A stretch of DNA of 64,000 bases. Source: Flavobacteriales bacterium (lineage in GTDB: Bacteria > Bacteroidota > Bacteroidia > Flavobacteriales_E > Vicingaceae). The stretch is taken from the NCBI GenBank assembly GCA_905339165.1, contig CAJPFH010000006.1:1-64000 (forward strand), given 5' to 3'. Numbering within the stretch: position 1 is the first letter of the stretch; each line of letters opens with the position of its first letter. The notes under the pieces are model-generated. The model searched no databases. It saw only the letters and a program-made list of their open reading frames with translations, and was not told where the DNA came from. Of the stretch, positions 34,055 through 42,328 are shown one piece after another. A program made the position numbers and the translations under genes.

Positions 34055-34564
34055 ATGAAAAAAATTATTTGCACATTCTGCGTTGTTATTTCATCAGTCG
34101 GTCTCTTTGCTCAAAATGGCAGAGGAATACCTGAGGCTGAGGTAAAAGACTTAAAAGGAAGCTCGTTTAACACCAAAAACCTTTCGAACAATGGAAAACC
34201 TATGGTAATTAATTTTTGGGCTACATGGTGTACTCCGTGTAAAAAAGAATTAAATAACATAGCCGAAATTTACGATGAGTGGCAAGAAGAAACGGGGGTT
34301 AAAATTGTAGCTATTTCTATAGACGATACTCGTAACATGAGCAAAGTGGCTCCCTACGTTAACAGCAAATCATGGGAGTATGAGGTTTACTTAGATCCCA
34401 ATGGCGATTTTAAAAGAGCTTTAAATGTGAACAATGTTCCTCATACCTTTTTAATAAACGGCAAAGGAGAAATTGTTTGGCAACACAACTCCTATTCAGA
34501 GGGCGATGAACACGAACTGTATGAATTAATCAAAAAACTTTCTAAAGGCGAAACCATTGAATAG
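34055..34564 (+). CDS. TlpA-like periplasmic thioredoxin
   Basis: A 169-residue secreted thioredoxin-fold protein with a signal peptide (ends VGLFAQNG). Its redox motif is CTPC (Cys59 and Cys62) in FWATWCTPCKKE, followed by the family's ISIDDTRN and the cis-proline loop VNNVPHTFLIN. TlpA-type proteins reduce or shuttle disulfides in the periplasm, often for cytochrome or outer-membrane protein assembly. Its stop overlaps the start of the DUF6029 gene (TTG inside ATTGAATAG), so the two are translationally coupled. Confidence 0.88.
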   Translation: MKKIICTFCVVISSVGLFAQNGRGIPEAEVKDLKGSSFNTKNLSNNGKPMVINFWATWCTPCKKELNNIAEIYDEWQEETGVKIVAISIDDTRNMSKVAPYVNSKSWEYEVYLDPNGDFKRALNVNNVPHTFLINGKGEIVWQHNSYSEGDEHELYELIKKLSKGETIE

Positions 34565-36230
34565 ATTTTATTCTGATCGTTTTTTATTTTCCAAAGTAGT
34601 TATTTCTCTGAGCTTTTTCTGTTGGGCTAACACCTCTTTATCGCAAGAAAAGGAAAAACCAAACTACGGTCAGGTACACGGGAATTTTGAAACCAACATA
34701 CAATACTATAACGAAGACACCCTCATCGGGGCGAAACAACCTCCTGAAAAAATGCTGATGAGTGGTTTCGCAAATGTTATTTATACTAACGGAAATTTCG
34801 AAGCAGGCATACGGTACGAAAGCTATTTAAATGCACTACAGGGTTTCCCTACGGCTTATAAAGGGAATGGAATTCCTTTTAAATATGTATCGTTTCACAA
34901 AGATAATCTAAGCATGACGGCCGGAAATTTTTACGAACAGTTTGGCAGCGGAATGATTCTTAGAGCTTACGAAAGCAGAGGCTTAGGTTACGACAATGCT
35001 TTTGAAGGATTTAGAGCCTCATATAAACCCATAAATGGGGTAGTGTTAAAAGGTCTCATCGGGAAACAACGAAAATATTTTACAACTAGCGAGGGGATTG
35101 TTAGAGGTGTAGACGGAGAAATAAATATCAGCGAACTTTCTGATTCACTTGCAGAGATGAAAACAAAAATAATACTTGGAGGAAGCTTTGTCAGTAAATT
35201 TCAGGCCGACCAAAATTCGCAATTTGTGCTACCCGAAAATGTTGGGTCTTGGGCAGGAAGAATGAATATAATAAATGGAGGAATAAATTTTTATACAGAA
35301 TACGTTTACAAAATTAACGACCCCAGTGCAGATAACGGATTTATTTATAAGCCGGGCGATGCTCTTTTAACTCAAATCAGCTACTCTACTAAAGGCTTTG
35401 GAATTTCTCTAAGCGGAAAAAGAAATGACAATATGAGTTTCCGATCGGAAAGAGATGCCGCACTTACCGATGTGCTGATTAATTATATTCCTACCCTAAC
35501 AAAACAACACACTTACAATCTTTTGGCTACTTTATACCCGTATGCTACACAACCTAACGGAGAAGTGGGTTATCAGGCCGAAGTAAATTACCAGTTTAAA
35601 AAAGAAAGCTTTTTAGGGGGTAAGTATGGCACCTCGTTATTAGTAAACTACTCTGAAGTGAGAAACTTAGACACAATTCGCTTAAACGATGAAACAACTA
35701 ACCGAATAGGATATACCTCTGATTATTTTGGATTTAATGGTCAAGTGTACTTCAAAGAGCTTTATGCCGAGATAACTAAAAAATTTTCTAAAAAAGTAAA
35801 AGGAACATTTGCCTATGCAAATCAAATTTTCAATATCGAAGTAATACAGGGAAAACCCGGAAAACCAACCATATATTCAAATACAGCAATTATTGACATT
35901 ACCTATAAAATAAATCTTAAACACGCTATTAGAACTGAGCTGCAAGCGTTGTTAACCAAACAAGATAAACAAGATTGGGCAACTGCTTTAATAGAGTACA
36001 CATTTTCTCCGCATTGGTTTGTTGCCGTAATGGATCAGTACAATTATGGCAATAAAAAAACACAAGAAAGAGTTCATTACTACAATGGCTCGGTAGGTTA
36101 TGTGAACAAGGGAAACAGATTTATGGTTACTTATGGAAGACAAAGGGCCGGTATTTTCTGCGTTGGGGGTGTGTGCAGAAATGTGCCCGCTGCAAATGGC
36201 TTAATATTTACGATTACCAGCAGTTTTTAA
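34557..36230 (+). CDS. DUF6029-family outer-membrane beta-barrel protein
   Basis: A 557-residue exported protein with an N-terminal signal (VVISLSFFCWANTSLSQ). The rest is alternating beta with many aromatic residues and Gly/Asn turns (YENGNFEAGIRYESY, RYSY-type strands), ending in an F-terminal ITSSF, as in outer-membrane barrels. From memory it matches DUF6029, found in Bacteroidota next to TlpA and Omp28-like genes; its function is not established. The start is an unusual TTG overlapping tlpA; no ATG in this frame lies upstream. It may be a partner or client of the TlpA protein. Confidence 0.75.
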   Translation: MNRFYSDRFLFSKVVISLSFFCWANTSLSQEKEKPNYGQVHGNFETNIQYYNEDTLIGAKQPPEKMLMSGFANVIYTNGNFEAGIRYESYLNALQGFPTAYKGNGIPFKYVSFHKDNLSMTAGNFYEQFGSGMILRAYESRGLGYDNAFEGFRASYKPINGVVLKGLIGKQRKYFTTSEGIVRGVDGEINISELSDSLAEMKTKIILGGSFVSKFQADQNSQFVLPENVGSWAGRMNIINGGINFYTEYVYKINDPSADNGFIYKPGDALLTQISYSTKGFGISLSGKRNDNMSFRSERDAALTDVLINYIPTLTKQHTYNLLATLYPYATQPNGEVGYQAEVNYQFKKESFLGGKYGTSLLVNYSEVRNLDTIRLNDETTNRIGYTSDYFGFNGQVYFKELYAEITKKFSKKVKGTFAYANQIFNIEVIQGKPGKPTIYSNTAIIDITYKINLKHAIRTELQALLTKQDKQDWATALIEYTFSPHWFVAVMDQYNYGNKKTQERVHYYNGSVGYVNKGNRFMVTYGRQRAGIFCVGGVCRNVPAANGLIFTITSSF

Positions 36231-36240
36231 AAATACATTT

Positions 36241-37059
36241 ATGAAAAATTTATCAATTATATTTTTAGTGTTTCTCTTTACACTAAATTCTTGCGATAAA
36301 GTAAAAACCCCCATACAATCTACAGGTAATAATCCGGCAGATACAACACAAGTTATTAAACGCAGAATTTTAATAGAAGAATTTACTGGTCAGCTTTGTA
36401 CTTTTTGTCCTGATGGAGCTAGAGAAATAGAAAGATTAGTGGAAGTGTACGGGTTACAAATTATACCTGTATCAATACATGCCGGTAGTTTTGCCGAACC
36501 GGGAAATGGAGCGTGGAACGATTTTACCACCACAGCCGGAGATGTTTATCTGGCCACCTTTGGTGTTTCAAGCTATCCGGCAGCCGCAGTTTCTAGAATC
36601 AATACAGCCGAAATAACAGGAAAAAATCAATGGGAATCTAAAATTCTTAGCATCAAAGACGATGAACCCTATGCCGAGATAAAAATTACAAATACATACA
36701 ATACCACTACTAAAAAAGTAGATATAAATGCAGAATTAGAATGGCTTAAAGATGCCGAAAGTGGTGTAAACTATAAGTTACAAGTGTATATTATAGAAAA
36801 TCACATTACCGCTAAACAAATTGATAATGGGGTTACCATTAACGATTACGACCATAAGCATATGTTCCGTGCCGATGTAAATACTCCGTGGGGAGATATT
36901 GTTAGCACATCACAAAAAGGTCAAAAAGAAAATTTTTCCTACACCTATACTCTCGACCCTACGTGGAAAGAAAACGATTGTGAAGTGATTGTTTTTATTT
37001 ACAAAGAAGGCCCCCATTACGAGGTAATGCAGGCGGCAGTAAAACATGTGGTAGAGTAA
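36241..37059 (+). CDS. Omp28-related lipoprotein with CxxC
   Basis: A 272-residue lipoprotein; the signal ends LNSC (Cys18). From residue about 38 it is an Omp28-like thioredoxin-fold domain with CTFC (Cys53 and Cys56) in EEFTGQLCTFCPDGAREIE, VSIHAGSF and GVSSYPAAAVSRI. The C-terminal half is a beta-sandwich with a TYTLDPTWKENDCEVIVFIYKEG segment. Omp28 proteins are outer-membrane-associated in Porphyromonas. It starts 10 bases after the DUF6029 stop, so tlpA, DUF6029 and this gene probably form one transcript. Confidence 0.85.
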   Translation: MKNLSIIFLVFLFTLNSCDKVKTPIQSTGNNPADTTQVIKRRILIEEFTGQLCTFCPDGAREIERLVEVYGLQIIPVSIHAGSFAEPGNGAWNDFTTTAGDVYLATFGVSSYPAAAVSRINTAEITGKNQWESKILSIKDDEPYAEIKITNTYNTTTKKVDINAELEWLKDAESGVNYKLQVYIIENHITAKQIDNGVTINDYDHKHMFRADVNTPWGDIVSTSQKGQKENFSYTYTLDPTWKENDCEVIVFIYKEGPHYEVMQAAVKHVVE

Positions 37060-37108
37060 ACATTCTGTTTTTTACATTGTTTTTTCTCGTAAACACATTA
37101 ATATATTC

Positions 37109-37612
37109 ATGAGCGAAATAGTAAACAGAGTAGCACAAAGTAATATTATCACCCTTCATTTAGAAGATTTTTATCCCAAAGAGGAACGTGTTATTATTGA
37201 TATCAAAGACCAACTCTGGCAAGGTTTTGCACTAAAAGAAAAAAACTTCAGAGAATTTATTGATACTCATAACTGGCCGCAATATCAAAATAAACTGGTT
37301 GCGGTACATTGCTCGGCTGATGCCATTGTTCCAACATGGGCTTACATGTTAGTAGCAGCTGCATTACAACCATTTGCCAAAGAAATTTTTTTCGGAAATG
37401 CGGAAATGCTCGAAATATTTTTATTTAACAAAGCACTTCAACAGTTAAATGTAGAAGAATTTAAAGACACAAAAGTAGTGGTAAAAGGTTGTGGAAACAA
37501 ACCAATACCCGCCTCTGCCTATCTGCAAATAACAGCTCTATTAAGACCCCTTGTAAAAAGCATAATGTTTGGCGAAGCCTGTTCCACTGTGCCGGTTTAC
37601 AAAAAAAAATAA
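37109..37612 (+). CDS. DUF2480 family protein
   Basis: A 167-residue cytoplasmic protein matching DUF2480 of Bacteroidota. The fold is alpha/beta with motifs such as KDQLWQGFALKEKNFREF, VAVHCSADAIVPTWAYML and VKGCGNKPIPASAYLQI. No enzymatic function is known to me. It has two clusters of small residues that could contact a ligand (CSAD and GCGN). It ends immediately before the M1 peptidase frame begins; the true start of that peptidase is 60 bases in. Confidence 0.75.
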   Translation: MSEIVNRVAQSNIITLHLEDFYPKEERVIIDIKDQLWQGFALKEKNFREFIDTHNWPQYQNKLVAVHCSADAIVPTWAYMLVAAALQPFAKEIFFGNAEMLEIFLFNKALQQLNVEEFKDTKVVVKGCGNKPIPASAYLQITALLRPLVKSIMFGEACSTVPVYKKK

Positions 37613-37647
37613 ATGTATTTTAATTCAGTGAGTTGGTGCTTAAAAAG

Positions 37648-37655
37648 TATATTTG
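37648..37655 (+). promoter_or_regulatory. -7 box for the M1 aminopeptidase
   Basis: TATATTTG is a perfect TAnnTTTG, 17 bases before the ATG at 37673. It lies inside the longer frame that opens at 37613, so it supports the shorter start. Confidence 0.4.
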
Positions 37656-37672
37656 TAAAACAAACACCCCTT

Positions 37673-39604
37673 ATGAAACAAACACTTATACTTTTTTGCA
37701 CCTTTGCCCTTACAGGAAATCTGTTTTCTCAGCAAATTTTTCACGATCAGGTTTGCAAAATAGCACAATCTGAAAAGCTAACTAAAGGAGCCAAAGTACC
37801 AATAGATAAAAAAAATAATATTACAGGAAACTACGATATTAAATACCAACGCATGCACTGGCAGGTAAATCCTCAGGTTTACTATATAGCCGGAAACATT
37901 ACCTCCTATTTTACCATTCCTCAAAATGGAACAGACACTATCAATTTTAATTTATCCGATAGCCTAACTGTAGACTCAATAAAATACCACTCGAGTAATA
38001 TTTCTTTCATTCATGCAAATAATTTATTGAAAGTACAATTTCCTTCAGTAATACCCATAAATACATTAGATTCGGTTACTGTTTATTATCAGGGAAAACC
38101 TTCTACATCGGGTTTTGGATCTTTTATACAAACATCACATGCGAACGATTCCATTATTTGGACTCTTTCCGAGCCTTTTGGAGCTGCCGATTGGTGGCCT
38201 TGCAAACAAGACTTATCCGACAAAGTAGATTCTGTAGACATTTACGTTACCACCCCCGCACAGTACAGAGTAGCTAGCAATGGTTTACTAATAAGTGAAA
38301 TCAATTTAGGCGGAAACAAAACTTTTCACTGGAAACATAAATACCCAATTACAGCCTATCTTGTTGCCATTGCCGTTACCAATTATGCATATTACTCAAA
38401 TTATGCTACCCTAACCAATGGCACATTAGAAATATTAAACTATGTTTTCCCCGAAGATTTACTTACGGCACAAGCTCAAACACCAGGCATTGTTCCTATT
38501 TTACAACTTTTTGATACGTTGATTGAACCTTATCCGTTTTCAAACGAAAAATACGGACATGCACAATTTGGTTGGGGTGGAGGAATGGAACATCAAACCA
38601 TGAGTTTTATGGGAAGTTTCGGGCACGAGTTGATGGCACACGAATTGGCACATCAGTGGTTTGGCGATAAAGTAACTTGTGCTTCGTGGGAAGATATATG
38701 GCTAAACGAAGGCTTTGCTACCTACCTAACAGGTTTAACCTACGAACACATGTTTAATGGATTTTGGTGGCCCCTTTGGAAAAAAGGAACCATAAACAGT
38801 ATTGTTTCTTTGCCCGATGGCTCTGTTATGGTTGATGATACAGCGAACGTAAGCCGAATTTTTAGTAGTCGCTTAAGCTATAAAAAAGGAGCCTATGTAT
38901 TACACATGCTACGTTGGGTAATGGGCGATTCGGCTTTTTATGCCGGGGTTAAAAATTACCTCAACGATTCTCAACTTTCTTATGGCTATGCATATACTTC
39001 CCATTTAAAACAGCATTTAGAGAATACCTCTAATTTAAACCTTACAGAGTTTTTTAACGATTGGTATTATAAAGAAGGATACCCTTCTTACCAAATAACA
39101 TGGGAACAAACAGGCAGCAATATAACTGTGAAAATAGATCAAACCCAATCGCACCCTAGTGTTTCTTTTTTCGAAATGCCTGTTCCTATTAAGTTTTTTG
39201 CAGGAAATACCGATACTACAGTCGTTTTTAAACATACTTCATCTGGCGAATTATTTTCTTTTACATGGAACCATTCTATAGATTCGTTACAGTTCGACCC
39301 TTCACTATGGATTATTTCGGCTAATAACACCATCAGTGTGGGTATACAGGATTTAGTAAACCAAAGCGGAATGGCGAAAGTTTATCCTAATCCGGCAAAA
39401 GATTTTATAAATATTCTCTTCCCCGCTAACGAACCATTTTCCCAAATAACTATTTTTGATGTTAACGGAAAAATGGTTTTACATCAGCAAATAACAGAAA
39501 GAGAAAAGCATTTGGTTAATGTAAAAAGCCTCCCCAAAGGATTTTATACACTCAAATTACAGGGGCAAAAAAGTATTCAAAATCACAAATTCGTAAAAGA
39601 CTAA
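37673..39604 (+). CDS. Secreted M1-family aminopeptidase with T9SS sorting domain
   Basis: 643 residues from the chosen start. A zinc aminopeptidase exported by the T9SS; it removes N-terminal residues from peptides. Signal peptide TLILFCTFALTGNLFSQQ. The zinc site is HELAH (His323, Glu324, His327) with Glu346 in NEGFATY, at the usual 18-residue spacing. GGMEHQ is the exopeptidase GxMEN-like loop. The last 75 residues, beginning AKVYPNPAKDFINILF, are a type A sorting domain. An ATG at 37613 would add 20 residues with no signal-like character and overlaps the promoter, so it was not used. A DUF4349 lipoprotein follows in 6 bases. Confidence 0.9.
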   Translation: MKQTLILFCTFALTGNLFSQQIFHDQVCKIAQSEKLTKGAKVPIDKKNNITGNYDIKYQRMHWQVNPQVYYIAGNITSYFTIPQNGTDTINFNLSDSLTVDSIKYHSSNISFIHANNLLKVQFPSVIPINTLDSVTVYYQGKPSTSGFGSFIQTSHANDSIIWTLSEPFGAADWWPCKQDLSDKVDSVDIYVTTPAQYRVASNGLLISEINLGGNKTFHWKHKYPITAYLVAIAVTNYAYYSNYATLTNGTLEILNYVFPEDLLTAQAQTPGIVPILQLFDTLIEPYPFSNEKYGHAQFGWGGGMEHQTMSFMGSFGHELMAHELAHQWFGDKVTCASWEDIWLNEGFATYLTGLTYEHMFNGFWWPLWKKGTINSIVSLPDGSVMVDDTANVSRIFSSRLSYKKGAYVLHMLRWVMGDSAFYAGVKNYLNDSQLSYGYAYTSHLKQHLENTSNLNLTEFFNDWYYKEGYPSYQITWEQTGSNITVKIDQTQSHPSVSFFEMPVPIKFFAGNTDTTVVFKHTSSGELFSFTWNHSIDSLQFDPSLWIISANNTISVGIQDLVNQSGMAKVYPNPAKDFINILFPANEPFSQITIFDVNGKMVLHQQITEREKHLVNVKSLPKGFYTLKLQGQKSIQNHKFVKD

Positions 39605-39610
39605 TTTTAC

Positions 39611-40438
39611 TTGAAAACCCATTTTAAAATACTCGCTTCAATTGTAATTACACTCATTGCTTTATCCTCTTGCAGTTCTGAACATAGTAATAAAGCCTAC
39701 GAAAGCTATGCTGCCCAAAGTGATCTTTCTGAACCCGAAGGGAAAGGAGGAGAAGTAGGAATTGAACAGCAAAACCTTATTGCCGAACGAAAATTAATAA
39801 AAGAAGGAAGTATAACTTTTGAGACAGAAAATGTGCAAAAATCAAAAGAGCGCATTTTCAAATCATTAAAAGAGGTAAACGCTTATGTAGCAAACGAAAA
39901 TACGTACACTTATTCCGATAAACAAGAATATAGAATGGTAATAAGAGTTCCTGCTGGTCAATTTGATGTGCTTCTATCCAATATTTCAAACATTGCCTCT
40001 AAAATAGATTCCAAAAATGTAGACGTATTAGATGTAACTGAAGAATACATTGATATTGAAGCCAGAATAAAAACAAAAAAGGAACTGGAAAACAGATACA
40101 AAGAAATTTTAAAACAAGCCAATAAAGTAGAAGAAATCCTTTCTATAGAAAAAGAAATAGGGCAACTACGTACAGAAATTGAAGCGGTAGAAGGGCGTAT
40201 GCGTTATTTAAAAGATAAAATAGGGTATAGCACCCTAACAGTAACATTCTACCAAAAAATAAATGCAGCCTTTGGTTTTTCACTAAAACTTACACAAGGA
40301 ATTAAAAATGGCTGGACGAATCTTTTATGGTTTATGATAGGTCTAATAAACATTTGGCCATTTCTACTTTTAATTATAGTAACAGTTTATTTTACAAGAC
40401 GTTACATAAAGAATAAAAAACAAAAAAATAAACTCTAA
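39611..40438 (+). CDS. DUF4349 lipoprotein
   Basis: A 275-residue protein with lipobox ALSSC (Cys21) and a predicted C-terminal membrane helix (residues about 240-262). Residues about 55-235 match DUF4349: REDKI-type coil (IEKEIGQLRTEIEAVEGRMRYLKDKIGYSTL) following RMVIRVPAGQFDVLL. The coiled-coil part and two membrane anchors suggest a bridge to envelope structures; in some organisms DUF4349 proteins lie next to extracytoplasmic stress genes. The start codon is TTG, supported by the signal sequence directly after it. Co-transcribed with the aminopeptidase (6-base gap). Confidence 0.8.
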   Translation: MKTHFKILASIVITLIALSSCSSEHSNKAYESYAAQSDLSEPEGKGGEVGIEQQNLIAERKLIKEGSITFETENVQKSKERIFKSLKEVNAYVANENTYTYSDKQEYRMVIRVPAGQFDVLLSNISNIASKIDSKNVDVLDVTEEYIDIEARIKTKKELENRYKEILKQANKVEEILSIEKEIGQLRTEIEAVEGRMRYLKDKIGYSTLTVTFYQKINAAFGFSLKLTQGIKNGWTNLLWFMIGLINIWPFLLLIIVTVYFTRRYIKNKKQKNKL

Positions 40439-40445
40439 CCTCCTC

Positions 40446-40472
40446 AGAATAATTTACAATTACAATTATTCT
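40446..40472 (+). repeat. Inverted repeat after the DUF4349 gene, possible terminator
   Basis: AGAATAATT and AATTATTCT form a perfect 9-base stem with a 9-base loop, 8 bases past the stop. The following bases (TGTAACCC) are not T-rich, so it may be a mRNA-end hairpin rather than a classic terminator. Confidence 0.4.
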
Positions 40473-40542
40473 TGTAACCCTATTGGGTAAATATACGTAG
40501 CAGCGATTTTGAAATTATTAGGTATTTACACTGAATAATTTT

Positions 40543-40550
40543 TACATTTG
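40543..40550 (+). promoter_or_regulatory. -7 box for the T9SS gene at 40571
   Basis: TACATTTG, perfect TAnnTTTG, 20 bases before the ATG. The same TACATTTG with a 20-base leader recurs at 43317 before the ECF sigma gene. Confidence 0.4.
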
Positions 40551-40570
40551 CCATAGATCATAAGATTACT

Positions 40571-41560
40571 ATGCTCAGAAAGTTGTTTTTTTGCTTGTTT
40601 TTTTACTTTACCGCAACGCATATTTTTGCTGCTTGCTATTCTACCGGAAACGGTAATTGGAATAATACAGCTACTTGGTTGTGTAATGGAGTAAATGCAG
40701 TGCCGGGTTGTGGAGATACCATTTATATTCAAACCGGACATACCGTAACAGTAACAAATCAAAATAATTATTACGGTATACCGGGTTGTGCTCCTATGCA
40801 TATCGTTGTTTATGGTACGCTTCAGTTTACTAATGGAAACAAATTAGACTTACCCTGCGGTTCTTCGGTAACCATACCCGTTGGAGGATTGGTTCAAAAA
40901 TCGGGGTCAGGAGGAGGTAGTTCTACGCTAATTGGAATATGTGGAGTTAATGTGTGGACGGCTGGTGACGGACCACAACCGGGGCCTTTAAGCTGGGGTG
41001 GACCACCTTTACCCATTTCTTTAGTTTCTTTTACTGCAGATTTAAAAGAAACTGCGGTTCTACTAAATTGGATTACGGCATCTGAGCAAAACAATAATTA
41101 TTTTACAATAGAAAGAAGTAATAACGCAATAGTTTGGGAGCAAATAGGTATTGTGAAAGGTGCAGGAAATAGTAGTACTACCCTTAATTATTCTTTCTTG
41201 GATAAAAATCCTCTTTCCGGCATCTCCTATTACCGGCTTAAGCAAACCGATTTTGACGGAAAATCTGATATTTCAGATATTGTTTCGGTAAGCAATTTTA
41301 ATATTGAACTAGTAAGTGTTTTTCCTAATCCGGCTAATGATAATATTACTTTTTTATTGATAAGCAAAGAAGATATGACTTGTACCATAAATATATTTAA
41401 CGCCTTAGGACAAGTAGTAGAAAATTATAATTTAAACCTTAAAAAAGGAGAAAATAAAATTCGCCATTCTGTTAATAAACTTAGTTCCGGAGTTAATCTT
41501 ATAGGGATAAGTTTGAATGGGAAGTTTGTTGCTAAAAAACAATTTTTAGTAGGGCAATAA
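40571..41560 (+). CDS. Secreted T9SS protein with fibronectin-like domain
   Basis: A 329-residue exported protein. After the signal (ends THIFAACYST) there is a small Cys-containing beta domain (residues about 20-130; CYSTGN, CNGVNAVPGCGD) like domains that precede T9SS tails. Residues about 145-240 have the linker LPISLVSFTA and a fibronectin type III-like stretch (WITASEQNNNYFTIERS, SYYRLKQTDFDGKSD). Residues about 250-329 are a type A sorting domain (SVFPNPANDNITFLLIS). Role unknown; perhaps adhesive. Confidence 0.75.
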   Translation: MLRKLFFCLFFYFTATHIFAACYSTGNGNWNNTATWLCNGVNAVPGCGDTIYIQTGHTVTVTNQNNYYGIPGCAPMHIVVYGTLQFTNGNKLDLPCGSSVTIPVGGLVQKSGSGGGSSTLIGICGVNVWTAGDGPQPGPLSWGGPPLPISLVSFTADLKETAVLLNWITASEQNNNYFTIERSNNAIVWEQIGIVKGAGNSSTTLNYSFLDKNPLSGISYYRLKQTDFDGKSDISDIVSVSNFNIELVSVFPNPANDNITFLLISKEDMTCTINIFNALGQVVENYNLNLKKGENKIRHSVNKLSSGVNLIGISLNGKFVAKKQFLVGQ

Positions 41561-41566
41561 GAAGGC

Positions 41567-41592
41567 ACAAATTTGCTTTATGTACAAATTTG
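41567..41592. promoter_or_regulatory. Repeated ACAAATTTG(T) motif upstream of the gene at 41641
   Basis: ACAAATTTG at 41567-41575 and the palindrome ACAAATTTGT at 41584-41593, 17 bases apart, lie in the 80-base gap before the next gene. A TACATTTC near-match to the -7 box follows at 41613-41620. Candidate operator. Confidence 0.3.
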
Positions 41593-41640
41593 TTAATTTG
41601 TTAAAAATGTGGTACATTTCGCCTCTAAATAAAAAAAAGG

Positions 41641-42258
41641 TTGAAAAAACAATTCTTTTTATCGGCTGTTTTTTACTTGCTTTTATTGGGTAAGTTTTTT
41701 GCACTAGATAAAACTCCAATAGTAGCCGAAATAGTTTCATTTGAGGCCGTTTTGAATAATCAAGAAGTTTATTTTTATTGGACCACTCAAACCGAAAACA
41801 ATGCCGAGCAGTTTGTTGTAGAATGTTCGGTAGATGGCAAACTTTTTGAAGAAGTGATAGTTCTTCCTGCGGTGGGCAACAGCGATATTCCAATCGAATA
41901 TTTTGATGTAGATCAAACCCCGGAATCGGGCCAATCTTTTTACCGATTAAAAATTACCGACTCTAAAGGAAATACTCATTATACTTCTTCTGTTCCGGTT
42001 ATGAATACTGGTGAGCAAATTAAAATTAATATAGAACAAACAGGAAATAATTGTCTGCAAAATGGAATCGAAAAAGAAAACATTTTAATGATTTTACGTG
42101 ACCAAACCGGCACAGAATATTATTCAAAATTTAATCTTTATAAAAAAGATAATTTGCTTGCAGGTTGCGATTTAGAGCAAAGGGTGCCAGCCGGCATTTA
42201 CGTGGTTACCGGAGCCTCTAAACATATTTACTACTCTTCCAAATTAGTAGTAGAATAG
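41641..42258 (+). CDS. Secreted protein related to the fibronectin-like neighbour
   Basis: A 205-residue exported protein. TTG start with signal peptide KKQFFLSAVFYLLLLGKFFA. Residues about 28-120 resemble the Fn3-like stretch of the upstream T9SS protein (VSFEAVLNNQEVYFYWTTQT, SFYRLKITDSKGNTHYTS), suggesting duplication. The C-terminal part (about 125-205) has two Cys and ends in YYSSKLVVE, a short beta end that resembles the last strand of a sorting domain but lacks the usual PNP motif. Probably secreted; T9SS export uncertain. Confidence 0.55.
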   Translation: MKKQFFLSAVFYLLLLGKFFALDKTPIVAEIVSFEAVLNNQEVYFYWTTQTENNAEQFVVECSVDGKLFEEVIVLPAVGNSDIPIEYFDVDQTPESGQSFYRLKITDSKGNTHYTSSVPVMNTGEQIKINIEQTGNNCLQNGIEKENILMILRDQTGTEYYSKFNLYKKDNLLAGCDLEQRVPAGIYVVTGASKHIYYSSKLVVE

Positions 42259-42274
42259 TCTGCCGCCATTAATG

Positions 42275-42282
42275 GTTTAAAC
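42275..42282. promoter_or_regulatory. GTTTAAAC palindrome upstream of the MerR gene
   Basis: An 8-base palindrome, 46 bases before the MerR start, followed by TTGCT. The same octamer lies before the ECF sigma gene at 43303-43310, also followed by TTGCT, so a shared regulator is plausible. Confidence 0.35.
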
Positions 42283-42328
42283 ATTATTATTTGCTTTTTG
42301 TTTTGTTGGAATAGTTTACCAAACAAAG

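Noticed and set aside
37613-37672. Extra 20 residues at the start of the M1 aminopeptidase
   Set aside because: The stretch precedes the signal peptide and holds the -7 box, so the ATG at 37673 is used.
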